Of a DNA stretch of 64,000 bases, positions 49,298 through 59,261 are shown one piece after another; position 1 is the stretch's first letter, and every line of letters starts with the position of its first letter. The notes under the pieces were generated by a model. That model was not told the origin of the DNA, searched no databases, and worked only from the letters and a program-made list of their open reading frames with translations. Where the stretch lies: the NCBI RefSeq assembly GCF_963678635.1, contig NC_087063.1:32130599-32194598 (forward strand). Reading direction: 5' to 3'. A program made the translations under genes and the position numbers. The stretch is from Symsagittifera roscoffensis (Eukaryota > Xenacoelomorpha > Acoela > Convolutidae).

Positions 49298-49703
49298 CTC
49301 AATCAAAGAGTTTACTTTTGATTCACATATTGCGTATCAAAGCTATAATCTTACAGCTGAGTTACACTTGACAAGAAAAGAAATTTTATTTATTTTAGAA
49401 AATTTGAAGTTGATAAAAAAATCGTACGATAATATTTCATAGACTCTTTTTATTCCATATCCAACTCCCAAATTTGTTAAAACTCCCCAGCAAAGTTCTT
49501 TATTCCTCCATTTTTTTAAGGACTTTCGAAGTTCAAAATCTTGCATGATCAGGTTTGGTATCAGATTTCCAGAGATTTGCTTTGAAAAATTCATCAACTT
49601 TGAGTTATCATCTCAAATCTACATCAAAATTAAAGAAATTGAATATCTGCTGAAAAATCAGCAATTTCTCATCGATTATATACAAAAAATTCAGTTAACT
49701 TGA
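49292..49703 (+). pseudogene. 5'-truncated copy of the 58082 gene
   Basis: From AAACTTACTCAATCAAAGAG onward the sequence matches 58255-58669 almost exactly. The first ~58 codons are missing, and a TAG at 49449-49451 replaces an AAG codon. The join with the polymerase fragment falls in the shared word AAACTTAC, suggesting microhomology at the breakpoint. Confidence 0.88.
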
Positions 49704-49720
49704 TGAGATGACTAGCAGAG

Positions 49721-49996
49721 ATGCTACTTTTATTAATTTTTCTTCTTTTGTTACTTATATCGGCAATATTTCTTACTTTTACAGCAAACAATTTTTGGTC
49801 ATTTATTTTTGCGATTGCTTTTGTGTATATTTTTACTTATTTGGAAGACTTAATTCCTCGAAAGGTTCCTCTGATTGGATACGACAACTTGAACAAAATT
49901 GAACATTTTTGTGATTGGAAACGACAATGTGTAAAATGGAGCTTTGTTTCCAATTGGACGCGAGTTTTCTATAAGAATTCCTTAAAAAGAAACTAA
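49721..49996 (+). CDS. Small membrane protein, variant copy
   Basis: About 91 residues, nearly identical to the gene at 58669-59019. It has two hydrophobic segments (residues ~2-20, almost all Leu/Ile/Phe, and ~24-40) and a basic C-terminal tail. In the tail the duplicated KWSFVSYK segment is shortened and replaced by SNWTRVFYKNS. It overlaps the end of the truncated upstream pseudogene as in the intact copy. Whether it is expressed is unknown. Confidence 0.6.
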   Translation: MLLLLIFLLLLLISAIFLTFTANNFWSFIFAIAFVYIFTYLEDLIPRKVPLIGYDNLNKIEHFCDWKRQCVKWSFVSNWTRVFYKNSLKRN

Positions 49997-52900
49997 AATC
50001 TGATTGGACACGACTACAATCCAAATAAGGAAAATTCATTCTGATTGGTTAAAACCACACATTCCAGTTGAAGGTACCCCTCTCTCTTAACTAAAAACCA
50101 TTTTATTTTCAACTTAACTACCGACAACTACCTCCTCTCTCAGCTCTAAAAACACTAATTTCAACATAACTACCGGCAACTTTCTCCCTCTCAACTGTAA
50201 ATCTTGTTTTTAATCATTTACTCATTTTATTGCTCAAAATGATCTTCTCAGTACAAAACAACAACCTTATGTTCTCGGTGGAATTTTCGGCTGATTTAGT
50301 ACAAATCCAAGAATTCTTAATTCCTCGAAAGGTTCCTCTGATTGGATACGACAACGTGAACAAAATTGAACATTTTTGTGATTGGAAACGACAATGTGTA
50401 AAATGGAGCTTTGTTTCCTATAAGAATCCTATAAGTGTAAAATGGAGCTTTGTTTCCTATAAGAAGAAATGGAGCTGTGTTCCTATAGTTTTCTATAAGA
50501 ATTCCTTAAAAAGAAACTAAAATCTCATTGGACACGACTACAATCCAAATAAGGAAAATTCATTCTGATTGGTTAAAACCACACATTCCAGTTGAAGGTA
50601 CCCCTCTCTCTTAACTAAAAACCATTTTATTTTCAACTTAACTACCGACAACTACCTCCTCTCTCAGCTCTAAAAACACTAATTTCAACATAACTACCGG
50701 CAACTTTCTCCCTCTCAACTGTAAATCTTGTTTTTAATCATTTACTCATTTTATTGCTCAAAATGATCTTCTCAGTACAAAACAACAACCTTATGTTCTC
50801 GGTGGAATTTTCGGCTGATTTAGTACAAATCCAAGAATTCTTAATTCCTCGAAAGGTTCCTCTGATTGGATACGACAACGTGAACAAAATTGAACATTTT
50901 TGTGATTGGAAACGACAATGTGTAAAATGGAGCTTTGTTTCCTATAAGAATCCTATAAGTGTAAAATGGAGCTTTGTTTCCTATAAGAAGAAATGGAGCT
51001 GTGTTCCTATAGTTTTCTATAAGAATTCCTTAAAAAGAAACTAAAATCTGATTGGACACGACTACAATCCAAATAAGGAAAATTCATTCTGATTGGTTAA
51101 ACCCACACATTCCAGTTGAAGGTACCCCTCTCTCTTAACTAAAAATCATTTTATTTTCAACTTAACTACCGACAACTACCTCCTCTCTCAGCTCTAAAAA
51201 CACTAATTTCAACATAACTACCGGCAACTTTCTCCCTCTCAACTGTAAATCTTGTTTTTAATCATTTACTCATTTTATTGCTCAAAATGATCTTCTCAGT
51301 ACAAAACAACAACCATATGTTCTCGGTGGAATTTTCGGCTGATTTAGTACAAATCCAAGAATTCTTAATTCCTCGAAAGGTTCCTCTGATTGGATACGAC
51401 AACGTGAACAAAATTGAACATTTTTGTGATTGGAAACGACAATGTGTAAAATGGAGCTTTGTTTCCTATAAGAATCCTATAAATAAGTGTAAAATGGAGC
51501 TTTGTTTCCTATAAGAAGAAATGGAGCTGTGTTCCTATAGTTTTCTATAAGAATTCCTTAAAAAGAAACTAAAATCTGATTGGACACGACTACAATCCAA
51601 ATAAGGAAAATTCATTCTGATTGGTTAAACCCACACATTCCAGTTGAAGGTACCCCTCTTTCTTAACTAAAAATCATTTTATTTTCAACTTAACTACCGA
51701 CAACTACCTCCTCTCTCAGCTCTAAAAACACTAATGTCAACATAACTACCGGCAACTTTCTCCCTCTCAACTGTAAATCTTGTTTTTAATCATTTACTCA
51801 TTTTATTGCTCAAAATGATCTTCTCAGTACAAAACAACAACCTTATGTTCTCGGTGGAATTTTCGGCTGATTTAGTACAAATCCAAGAATTCTTAATTCC
51901 TCGAAAGGTTCCTCTGATTGGATACGACAACTTGAACAAAATTGAACATTTTTGTGATTGGAAACGACAATGTGTAAAATGGAGCTTTGTTTCCTATAAG
52001 AATCCTATAAGTGTAAAATGGAGCTTTGTTTCCTATAAGAAGAAATGGAGCTGTGTTCCTATAGTTTTCTATAAGAATTCCTTAAAAAGAAACTAAAATT
52101 TGATTGGACACGACTACAATCCAAATAAGGAAAATTCATTCTGATTGGTTAAACCCACACATTCCAGTTGAAGGTACCCCTCTCTCTTAACTAAAAATCA
52201 TTTTATTTTCAACTTAACTACCGTCAACTACCTCCTCTCTCAGCTCTAAATACACTAATTTCAACATAACTACCGGCAACTTTCTCCCTCTCAACTGTAA
52301 ATCTTGTTTTTAATCATTTACTCATTTTATTGCTCAAAATGATCTTCTCAGTACAAAACAACAACCTTATGTTCTCGGTGGAATTTTCGGCTGATTTAGT
52401 ACAAATCCAAGAATTCTTAATTCCTCGAAAGGTTCCTCTGATTGGATACGACAACTTGAACAAAATTGAACATTTTTGTGATTGGAAACGACAATGTGTA
52501 AAATGGAGCTTTGTTTCCTATAAGAATCCTATAAATGTAAAATGGAGCTTTGTTTCCTATAAGAAGAAATGGAGCTGTGTTCCTATAGTTTTCTATAAGA
52601 ATTCCTTAAAAAGAAACTAAAATCTGATTGGACACGACTACAATCCAAATAAGGAAAATTCATTCTGATTGGTTAAACCCACACATTCCAGTTGAAGGTA
52701 CCCCTCTCTCTTAACTAAAAATCATTTTATTTTCAACTTAACTACCGTCAACTACCTCCTCTCTCAGCTCTAAATACACTAATTTCAACATAACTACCGG
52801 CAACTTTCTCCCTCTCAACTGTAAATCTTGTTTTTAATCATTTACTCAACTTATTGCTCAAAATGATCTTCTCAGTACAAAACAACAACCTTATGTTCTC

Positions 52901-55270
52901 GGTGGAATTTTCGGCTGATTTAATACAAATCCAAGAATTCTTCATTCCTCGAAAGGTTCCTCTGATTGGATACGACAACGTGAACAAAATTGAACATTTT
53001 TGTGATTGGAAACGACAATGTGTAAAATGGAGCTTTGTTTCCTATAAGAATCCTATAAGTGTAAAACGGAGCTTTGTTTCCTATAAGAAGAAATGGAGCT
53101 GTGTTCCTATAGTTTTCTATAAGAATTCCTTAAAAAGAAACTAAAATCTGATTGGACACGACTACAATCCAAATAAGGAAAATTCATTCTGATTGGTTAA
53201 ACCCACACATTCCAGTTGAAGGTACCCCTCTCTCTTAACTAAAAATCATTTTATTTTCAACTTAACTACCGACAACTTTCTCCCTCTCAACTGTAAATCT
53301 TTTTTTTTAATCATTTACTCATTTTATTGCTCAAAATGATCTTCTCAGTACAAAACAACAACCTTATGTTCTCGGTGGAATTTTCGGCTGATTTAGTACA
53401 AATCCAAGAATTCTTAATTCCTCGAAAGGTTCCTCTGATTGGATACGACAACGTGAACAAAATTGAACATATTTGTGATTGGAAACGACAATGTGTAAAA
53501 TGGAGCTTTGTTTCCTATAAGAATCCTATAAGTGTAAAATGGAGCTTTGTTTCCTATAAGAAGAAATGGAGCTGTGTTCCTATAGTTTTCTATAAGAATT
53601 CCTTAAAAAGAAACTAAAATTTGATTGGACACGACTACAATCCAAATAAGGAAAATTCATTCTGATTGGTTAAACCCACACATTCCAGTTGAAGGTACCC
53701 CTCTCTCTTAACTAAAAATCATTTTATTTTCAACTTAACTACCGTCAACTACCTCCTCTCTCAGCTCTAAATACACTAATTTCAACATAACTACCGGCAA
53801 CTTTCTCCCTCTCAACTGTAAATCTTGTTTTTAATCATTTACTCAACTTATTGCTCAAAATGATCTTCTCAGTACAAAACAACAGTACAACGAAAACTTG
53901 AACAAAATTGAACATTTTTGTGATTGGAAACGACAATGTGTAAAATGGAGCTTTGTTTCCTATAAGAATCCTATAAGTGTAAAATGGAGCTTTGTTTCCT
54001 ATAAGAAGAAATGGAGCTGTGTTCCTATAGTTTTCTATAAGAATTCCTTAAAAAGAAACTAAAATCTGATTGGACACGACTACAATCCAAATAAGGAAAA
54101 TTCATTCTGATTGGTTAAACCCACACATTCCAGTTGAAGGTACCCCTCTCTCTTAACTAAAAATCATTTTATTTTCAACTTAACTACCGTCAACTACCTC
54201 CTCTCTCAGCTCTAAATACACTAATTTCAACATAACTACCGGCAACTTTCTCCCTCTCAACTGTAAATCTTGTTTTTAATCATTTACTCAACTTATTGCT
54301 CAAAATGATCTTCTCAGTACAAAACAACAGTACAACGACAACTTGAACAAAATTGAACATTTTTGTGATTGGAAACGACAATGTGTAAAATGGAGCTTTG
54401 TTTCCTATAAGAATCCTATAAGTGTAAAATGGAGCTTTGTTTCCTATAAGAAGAAATGGAGCTGTGTTCCTATAGTTTTCTATAAGAATTCCTTAAAAAG
54501 AAACTAAAATCTGATTGGACACGACTACAATCCAAATAAGGAAAATTCATTCTGATTGGTTAAACCCACACATTCCAGTTGAAGGTACCCCTCTCTCTTA
54601 ACTAAAAATCATTTTATTTTCAACTTAACTACCGTCAACTACCTCCTCTCTCAGCTCTAAATACACTAATTTCAACATAACTACCGGCAACTTTCTCCCT
54701 CTCAACTGTAAATCTTGTTTTTAATCATTTACTCAACTTATTGCTCAAAATGATCTTCTCAGTACAAAACAACAACCTTATGTTCTCGGTGGAATTTTCG
54801 GCTGATTTAGTACAAATCCAAGAATTCTTCATTCCTCGAAAGGTTCCTCTGATTGGATATGACAACGTGAACAAAATTGAACATTTTTGTGATTGGAAAC
54901 GACAATGTGTAAAATGGCTTGTTTCCTATAAGAATCCTATAAGTGTAAAATGGAGCTTTGTTTCCTATAAGAAGAAATGGAGCTGTGTTCCTATAGTTTT
55001 CTATAAGAATTCCTTAAAAAGAAACTAAAATCTGATTGGACACGACTACAATCCAAATAAGGAAAATTCATTCTGATTGGTTAAACCCACACATTCCAGT
55101 TGAAGGTACCCCTCTCTCTTAACTAAAAATCATTTTGTTTTAAACTTAACTACCGTCAACTACCTCCTCTCTCAGCTCTAAATACAATAATTTCAACATA
55201 ACTACCGGCAACTTTCTCCCTCTCAACTGTAATTCTTGTTTTTAATCATTTACTCAACTTATTGCTCAAA
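49997..55270 (+). repeat. Tandem array of ~524-bp units with promoter-like region and chimeric ORF
   Basis: About ten units. ATG positions are 50239, 50763, 51287, 51815, 52339, 52863, 53336, 53860, 54305, 54750 and finally 55271, where the last unit continues into the full-length gene. Most spacings are 524 bp; shorter ones (473, 445, 445) are internal deletions, and 528 is a 4-bp insertion. Each unit begins with GATTGGACACGACTACAATC, a CArG box CCAAATAAGG (for example 50021-50030), an inverted CCAAT (GATTGGTTAAA) and pyrimidine-rich CTAC/CTCTC tracts, then the ATG. Near-identity between units points to recent amplification or ongoing homogenisation. Confidence 0.94.
50239..50520 (+). CDS. 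Chimeric small ORF of the array (representative)
   Basis: The ~93-residue frame joins the first 24 residues of the 55271/59262 protein (MIFSVQNNN...VQIQ) in frame to the C-terminal tail of the 58669 membrane protein (LIPRKVPLIGYDN... to KNSLKRN), without that protein's membrane segments. The same frame is intact at 50763, 51815, 52339, 52863 and 53336, and at 54750 with three bases fewer. At 51287 a 4-bp insertion shortens it. At 53860 and 54305 a deletion leaves 13 codons. Several copies keep the frame, but because units are nearly identical this does not prove selection. Confidence 0.45.
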   Translation: MIFSVQNNNLMFSVEFSADLVQIQEFLIPRKVPLIGYDNVNKIEHFCDWKRQCVKWSFVSYKNPISVKWSFVSYKKKWSCVPIVFYKNSLKRN

Positions 55271-55759
55271 ATGATCTTCTCAGTACAAAACAACAACCTT
55301 ATATTCTCGGTGGAATTTTCGGCTGATTTAGTACAAATCCAAGTGCGAGAAACAGTTTGTGGAGTTTTTCTGGCACGAATGGACATCCCAATCCAAGTCT
55401 GGCATGTCGTGGAAGTGATGCGAAGGGATTTCAACGAACATCATATAACGCAAGTACCTCCTACAGAGAATCAACTTGGAGAAATGCAAATGGTGGAGGA
55501 AGTGGCCGAGCATGTGGGAATGAACTACCCCGAAATTCCTGACTCTAGATATGTAGCCCAATCATTCGACGATTTCCTCTTTCCTTGGGAAGAGGGATCT
55601 GTGGACAACCCAATTACCATCGAAGAGGATGAGGGGTTCTCTGAATCAAGAACTCCAGTCAGCGAACCACCAGTGATGGAGGCAAGACCAGCTTTGCGCT
55701 CCATTGAGAACTTGCAAAATTTTGAGAACTCAGCTGCTCGACAGCTCTTTGATTTGTAA
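55271..55759 (+). CDS. Acidic protein of the virus-like region, copy 1
   Basis: A 162-residue protein not recognised as any known family. The N-terminal half looks globular (VCGVFLARMDIPIQVWHVVE). The C-terminal half is acidic, with FDDFLFPWEEG and NPITIEEDEG; the latter resembles a SUMO-interacting motif (hydrophobic ITI followed by acidic residues). The ATG at 55271 is preceded by the same promoter-like unit as the array members. The stop TAA overlaps AATAAA at 55759-55764. A second copy is at 59262. A regulatory role is possible but is inference only. Confidence 0.65.
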   Translation: MIFSVQNNNLIFSVEFSADLVQIQVRETVCGVFLARMDIPIQVWHVVEVMRRDFNEHHITQVPPTENQLGEMQMVEEVAEHVGMNYPEIPDSRYVAQSFDDFLFPWEEGSVDNPITIEEDEGFSESRTPVSEPPVMEARPALRSIENLQNFENSAARQLFDL

Positions 55760-55764
55760 ATAAA
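55759..55764 (+). terminator. Polyadenylation signal overlapping the stop codon
   Basis: The sequence TGTAAATAAA places AATAAA on the last base of the stop. An opposed AATAAA on the minus strand lies at 55854-55859, serving the convergent polymerase fragment. Confidence 0.55.
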
Positions 55765-55896
55765 TTGGCTACTGTCTTGTGCTTTGTAATTTAATTGTTT
55801 TACATCTAGTAAATTTATTTTCAAGAGATAGGAACAAAGAGATCATAGAAAAGTTTATTAAGAAATTTCAATGGTAAAGTTTTGTTAAAAATGAAA

Positions 55897-57572
55897 CTAA
55901 TTATGCATCTGGTAAACATAATTATGATCAAACATCTTCTTCATTCGTTCATTGACAGCTACTTCAATATCTTGAAATTTTTTTCTCATTTCTAGCTTAC
56001 TTTGTTCAGCCAACAGCTCGAGGTTGGATACAAAATCAATTATCAAGTTCTGTGGATCCTTGTTGTACAAAAAGATGGGTTCATCAATCAGATTCGATGA
56101 TATAGAGACTGAAATTGGAACGTGTTTCCCAATCCAGGTAGTATTTTGCGTCTCTTTTAGTTCCTCTGTAGGAACACAAATCGACTCAAAGTCGAAAATT
56201 GCTAGATTATTGAAAAGCTTGTTGTCTTCAGAAACTGGAAGATTGAATCCTTCTAGCTTTTCAAACAAGGTTGCGCGAAGCTCATAGACGTTCTTTGGGT
56301 AAATATGTTTCACTCGGTCCTTGCATCTCAGAAGATATTTGTTAAAATTGTCGGATTTATTAAAAAATGTGTCACAACTAGGACACCGGAAACACTTGAA
56401 GAAAGAATCAATATCATTTGTATGAATGATATGATTGTTAAATCTCAGTAATTTCACTGTTTTGTCAAATCTTCCAATACTTCGTCGAGCTAGTTCTCCT
56501 ACATATTCTCCTTCTTGGATATCGAAATCGTATATAAAAATGTTCCTTTGAACAATTTCCTCGACAACAGGTAAGTGTTCTACAGAAACTCCACGAAAAC
56601 TTTTAGGATCATAACCAGATTTTGATATAAAATCTGCAAAGTATCTAGAAGTGTGAGAGTCGAGATCATTATGTCCGTTCATGTACATAGCCAATGCGCG
56701 GAAAAGACACAAATGATCTTTGTAAGGTTCCTTGTCTTTGTTAGATAAAAGACAATTCACTTGCGTATGTCGTAATAAAGGTTCGGGTAAGACAGAGTCC
56801 GGACATCCCATGGGGATGTTTTTCAGCAAAGCAGCAAAAATTGTAACGTTAGTAATCAACTTGAATCGCCACTTTGTGTTCTGGCGTTCTTGGGTACATT
56901 GTTCCACAATATCAAACTTTTCTACTTTTCCTTGGATTGTTATCAAATCCGCTTTCGTACAAAGTAAGTGGGATTTTTCAAACAGAGTATTGTTTTCATG
57001 GGCGTAGAAATATCGATATTCACCAGTCTCAATATTTCGAAGAACAAAACCCAGAGCAATGTTGATTTTGGCTGTAGAATCGAGCTTGTTGAAGACTTCT
57101 TTAAGTTTCTCGTTAATTATTTTAGTATCTAACTTGGACATTTGGAAGTTAAATACCTTATTTCTCCCATTTTCCATCTCCGTATCCACTAGAAAACGTT
57201 GACATGCACCAAGTTCCTCCTTCAATTTTTCACCATCTTCCCCCTCATCCTCCACAATCTTGTTCAAGTCGGCTACCGTATCACTTGTTTCGCTCCATGT
57301 TCCTTTCTCCGATGTTGCTGGAGAGAGTAGTAACTCGGGAACTCTTGCTCACAAGAAGAACACACCGTTGATTGCTTGGAACTTGCTGGAGCATGTTTTT
57401 TAGCAACATGATAGTTCATCTCGTCCTTGTTCTTTGTATAAAAATGACATTTGGAACACTTATGTTCCTCCTGCTTTTCACATCTTTTTCGATGTCTCGC
57501 ATTATCAGCTCTCCTGTATTCCTGACCACATTCCTCACATTTGACTTTCTCGTTTCGGTTAAGGGCAGGCAT
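55897..57572 (-). pseudogene. Family B DNA polymerase, N-terminal and exonuclease fragment
   Basis: The ATG at 57570-57572 opens a C2H2-like zinc-finger region (CEECGQEYRRADNARHRKRC, CSKCHFYTKNKDEMNYHVAKKH, CSSCEQEFPSYYSLQQHRRKEH) of ~99 codons. A one-base frame change near 57285 moves into a 456-codon frame: a domain with DHLCLFRALAMY, another CPSC zinc-binding segment near 56375, and the exonuclease I motif IFDFES at about 56182-56199. The frame runs out at MHN-stop (55897) just after entering duplicated sequence, so Exo II/III and the whole polymerase domain are cut off. It is convergent with the 55271 gene and divergent from 58082. It is the missing front of the fragment at 47.8-49.3 kb. 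Confidence 0.85.
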
Positions 57573-57746
57573 TATCTAAAAAAAATTGGGACTTTTGAAA
57601 TGTTCCATATTTAAAAACTTAAAGTACCAATTGAATGAAAATACTTACTTTTGGTGAAGTAACGAAATGTAAAATTTGAAGTAAAATTCAATTAACTGTT
57701 TCTGATTGGTAAACAAAATGAATGATTTAACCCAATAAAATAAGTG

Positions 57747-57754
57747 TATTTATA
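57747..57754 (-). promoter_or_regulatory. TATA box for the polymerase gene
   Basis: TATAAATA on the minus strand, about 175 bp before the polymerase ATG and directly beside the CRE array. Confidence 0.55.
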
Positions 57755-57760
57755 CTATCA

Positions 57761-57982
57761 ATGACGCCTACGCAATAATCCTTTTACGGTAATGACGTCA
57801 TTCTTTGAATAGAAGTGACGTCACCACCTACGCAATTTTCCTTTTATGGTAATGACGTCATTCTATATTTAGAAGTGACGTCACCACCCATGCAATGTTC
57901 CTATTATGATAATAACGTTATTCTAGAAATAGAAATGACGTCAACACCCACGCAATTTTCCCATTATGGTAATGACGTCATT
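57761..57982. promoter_or_regulatory. 60-bp tandem enhancer: CRE and CArG-like sites
   Basis: Nearly four units of exactly 60 bp. Perfect TGACGTCA palindromes (CREB/ATF sites) lie at 57793, 57816, 57853, 57876, 57936 and 57973; the one at 57913 is changed symmetrically to TAACGTTA. Spacing alternates 23 and 37 bp. Each unit also has a CArG-type box: CCTTTTATGG at 57840-57849 is perfect (CC, six A/T, GG), and those at 57780, 57900 and 57960 have one mismatch. It sits between the divergent polymerase (minus) and 58082 (plus) genes, so it could drive both. Confidence 0.85.
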
Positions 57983-57986
57983 CCTT

Positions 57987-58011
57987 TGAAAGTTCTAGAA
58001 TTTTCCAGAAA
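57987..58011. promoter_or_regulatory. Perfect five-unit heat-shock element
   Basis: The sequence is tGAAa gTTCt aGAAt tTTCc aGAAa: five contiguous alternating nGAAn/nTTCn pentamers, the HSF1 binding consensus without a mismatch. It lies 5 bp after the CRE array and about 70 bp before the ATG at 58082. Confidence 0.8.
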
Positions 58012-58019
58012 AATTTTCA

Positions 58020-58028
58020 ACCAATCAG
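58020..58028 (+). promoter_or_regulatory. CCAAT box
   Basis: ACCAATCAG, a good NF-Y-type CCAAT box, about 55 bp before the ATG at 58082. Confidence 0.45.
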
Positions 58029-58081
58029 AACTAAGCAGTTTCTAGTCATAACTTTGGATCCAAAATATTCATTTTTGAAGA

Positions 58082-58669
58082 ATGTCAATCAAAAAGCGTT
58101 TGAACTTTCTCGAAATACTCTACAAGAAAAAAGAAAATATTCTGTGTGATTTCCTTATTGATGAAATAGATGTAGATTCTTACTTTTTTCACAATTTTTT
58201 GGACGTTTATGTTGTCCAAAATAGAGTTCTCCGACTAAGTAAAGGTCTCTTTAGAGAAACTTACTCAATCAAAGAGTTTACTTTTGATTCACATATTGCG
58301 TATCAAAGCTATAAACTTACAGCTGAGTTACACTTGACAAGAAAAGAAAATTTATTTATTTTAGAAAATTTGAAGTTGATAAAAAAATCGTACGATAATA
58401 TTTCAAAGACTCTTTTTATTCCATATCCAACTCCCAAATTTGTTAAAACTCCCCAGCAAAGTTCTTTATTCCTCCATTTTTTTAAGGACTTTCAAAGTTC
58501 AAAATCTTGCATGATCAGGTTTGGTATCAGATTTCCAGAGATTTGCTTTGAAAAATTCATCAACTTTGAGTTATCATCTCAAATCTACATCAAAATTAAA
58601 GAAATTGAAAATCTGCTGAAAAATCAGCAATTTCTCATCGATTATATACAAAAAGTTCAGTTAACTTGA
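58082..58669 (+). CDS. Unknown protein of the virus-like region
   Basis: A 195-residue protein rich in Phe, Leu, Ile and Lys, with no membrane segment or recognised motif; helical segments such as LLKNQQFLIDYIQK occur near the C-terminus. It starts at ATG 58082 (MSIKKRLNFLEILYKKK). Its stop overlaps the next gene's start as TGATG (58667-58671), suggesting coupled translation or a shared transcript. The promoter region with CRE, HSE and CCAAT sites lies directly upstream. A truncated copy with a stop is at 49292-49703. Confidence 0.7.
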   Translation: MSIKKRLNFLEILYKKKENILCDFLIDEIDVDSYFFHNFLDVYVVQNRVLRLSKGLFRETYSIKEFTFDSHIAYQSYKLTAELHLTRKENLFILENLKLIKKSYDNISKTLFIPYPTPKFVKTPQQSSLFLHFFKDFQSSKSCMIRFGIRFPEICFEKFINFELSSQIYIKIKEIENLLKNQQFLIDYIQKVQLT

Positions 58670-59019
58670 TGAGAAGACTAGCAGAGATGCTACTTTTATT
58701 AATTTTTCTTCTTTTGTTACTTATATCGGCAATATTTCTTACTTTTACAGCAAACAACTTTTGGTCATTTATTTTTGCGATTGCTTTTGTGTATATTTTT
58801 ACTTATTTGGAAGACTTAATTCCTCGAAAGGTTCCTCTGATTGGATACGACAACTTGAACAAAATTGAACATTTTTGTGATTGGAAACGACAATGTGTAA
58901 AATGGAGCTTTGTTTCCTATAAGAATCCTATAAGTGTAAAATGGAGCTTTGTTTCCTATAAGAAGAAATGGAGCTGTGTTCCTATAGTTTTCTATAAGAA
59001 TTCCTTAAAAAGAAACTAA
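58669..59019 (+). CDS. Small two-segment membrane protein
   Basis: A 116-residue protein from the ATG at 58669 (MRRLAEMLLLL). Two hydrophobic helices lie at about residues 8-27 (mostly Leu/Ile) and 31-46 (WSFIFAIAFVYIFTYL). A basic, aromatic tail follows in which KWSFVSYK appears twice and a third KWS follows, a small internal duplication also visible in the DNA. No known family was recognised. Its tail is the source of the chimeric ORFs in the 50-55 kb array. The start overlaps the stop of the previous gene. Confidence 0.68.
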   Translation: MRRLAEMLLLLIFLLLLLISAIFLTFTANNFWSFIFAIAFVYIFTYLEDLIPRKVPLIGYDNLNKIEHFCDWKRQCVKWSFVSYKNPISVKWSFVSYKKKWSCVPIVFYKNSLKRN

Positions 59020-59021
59020 AA

Positions 59022-59261
59022 TCTGATTGGACACGACTACAATCCAAATAAGGAAAATTCATTCTTATTGGTTAAATCCACACATTCCAGTTGAAGGTAC
59101 CCCTCTCTCTTTACTAAAAATCATTTTATTTTCAACTTAACTACCGTCAACTACCTCCTCTCTCAGCTCTAAATACAATAATTTCAACATAACTACCGGC
59201 AACTTTCTCCCTCTCAACTGTAAATCTTGTTTTTAATCATTTACTCAACTTATTGCTCAAA
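59022..59261 (+). promoter_or_regulatory. Promoter-like region, original single copy of the array unit
   Basis: It carries the same elements as each array unit: GATTGGACACGACTACAATC, CArG box CCAAATAAGG (59044-59053), inverted CCAAT variant, pyrimidine tracts and a weak TATA-like CTAAATA near 59170. The ATG of the next gene follows. Confidence 0.5.

Noticed and set aside
49997-55270. CRISPR array
   Set aside because: Units are ~524 bp with coding and promoter content and no short unique spacers; the genome is eukaryotic.
55246-55824. Antisense and alternate-frame ORFs over the acidic gene (also at 59237-59815)
   Set aside because: They are conserved only because the two copies of the gene are nearly identical; the plus frame has the promoter, ATG and poly-A signal.
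57761-57982. Simple microsatellite
   Set aside because: The 60-bp unit is complex and contains paired palindromic CREs with regular spacing, so a regulatory reading is better supported.
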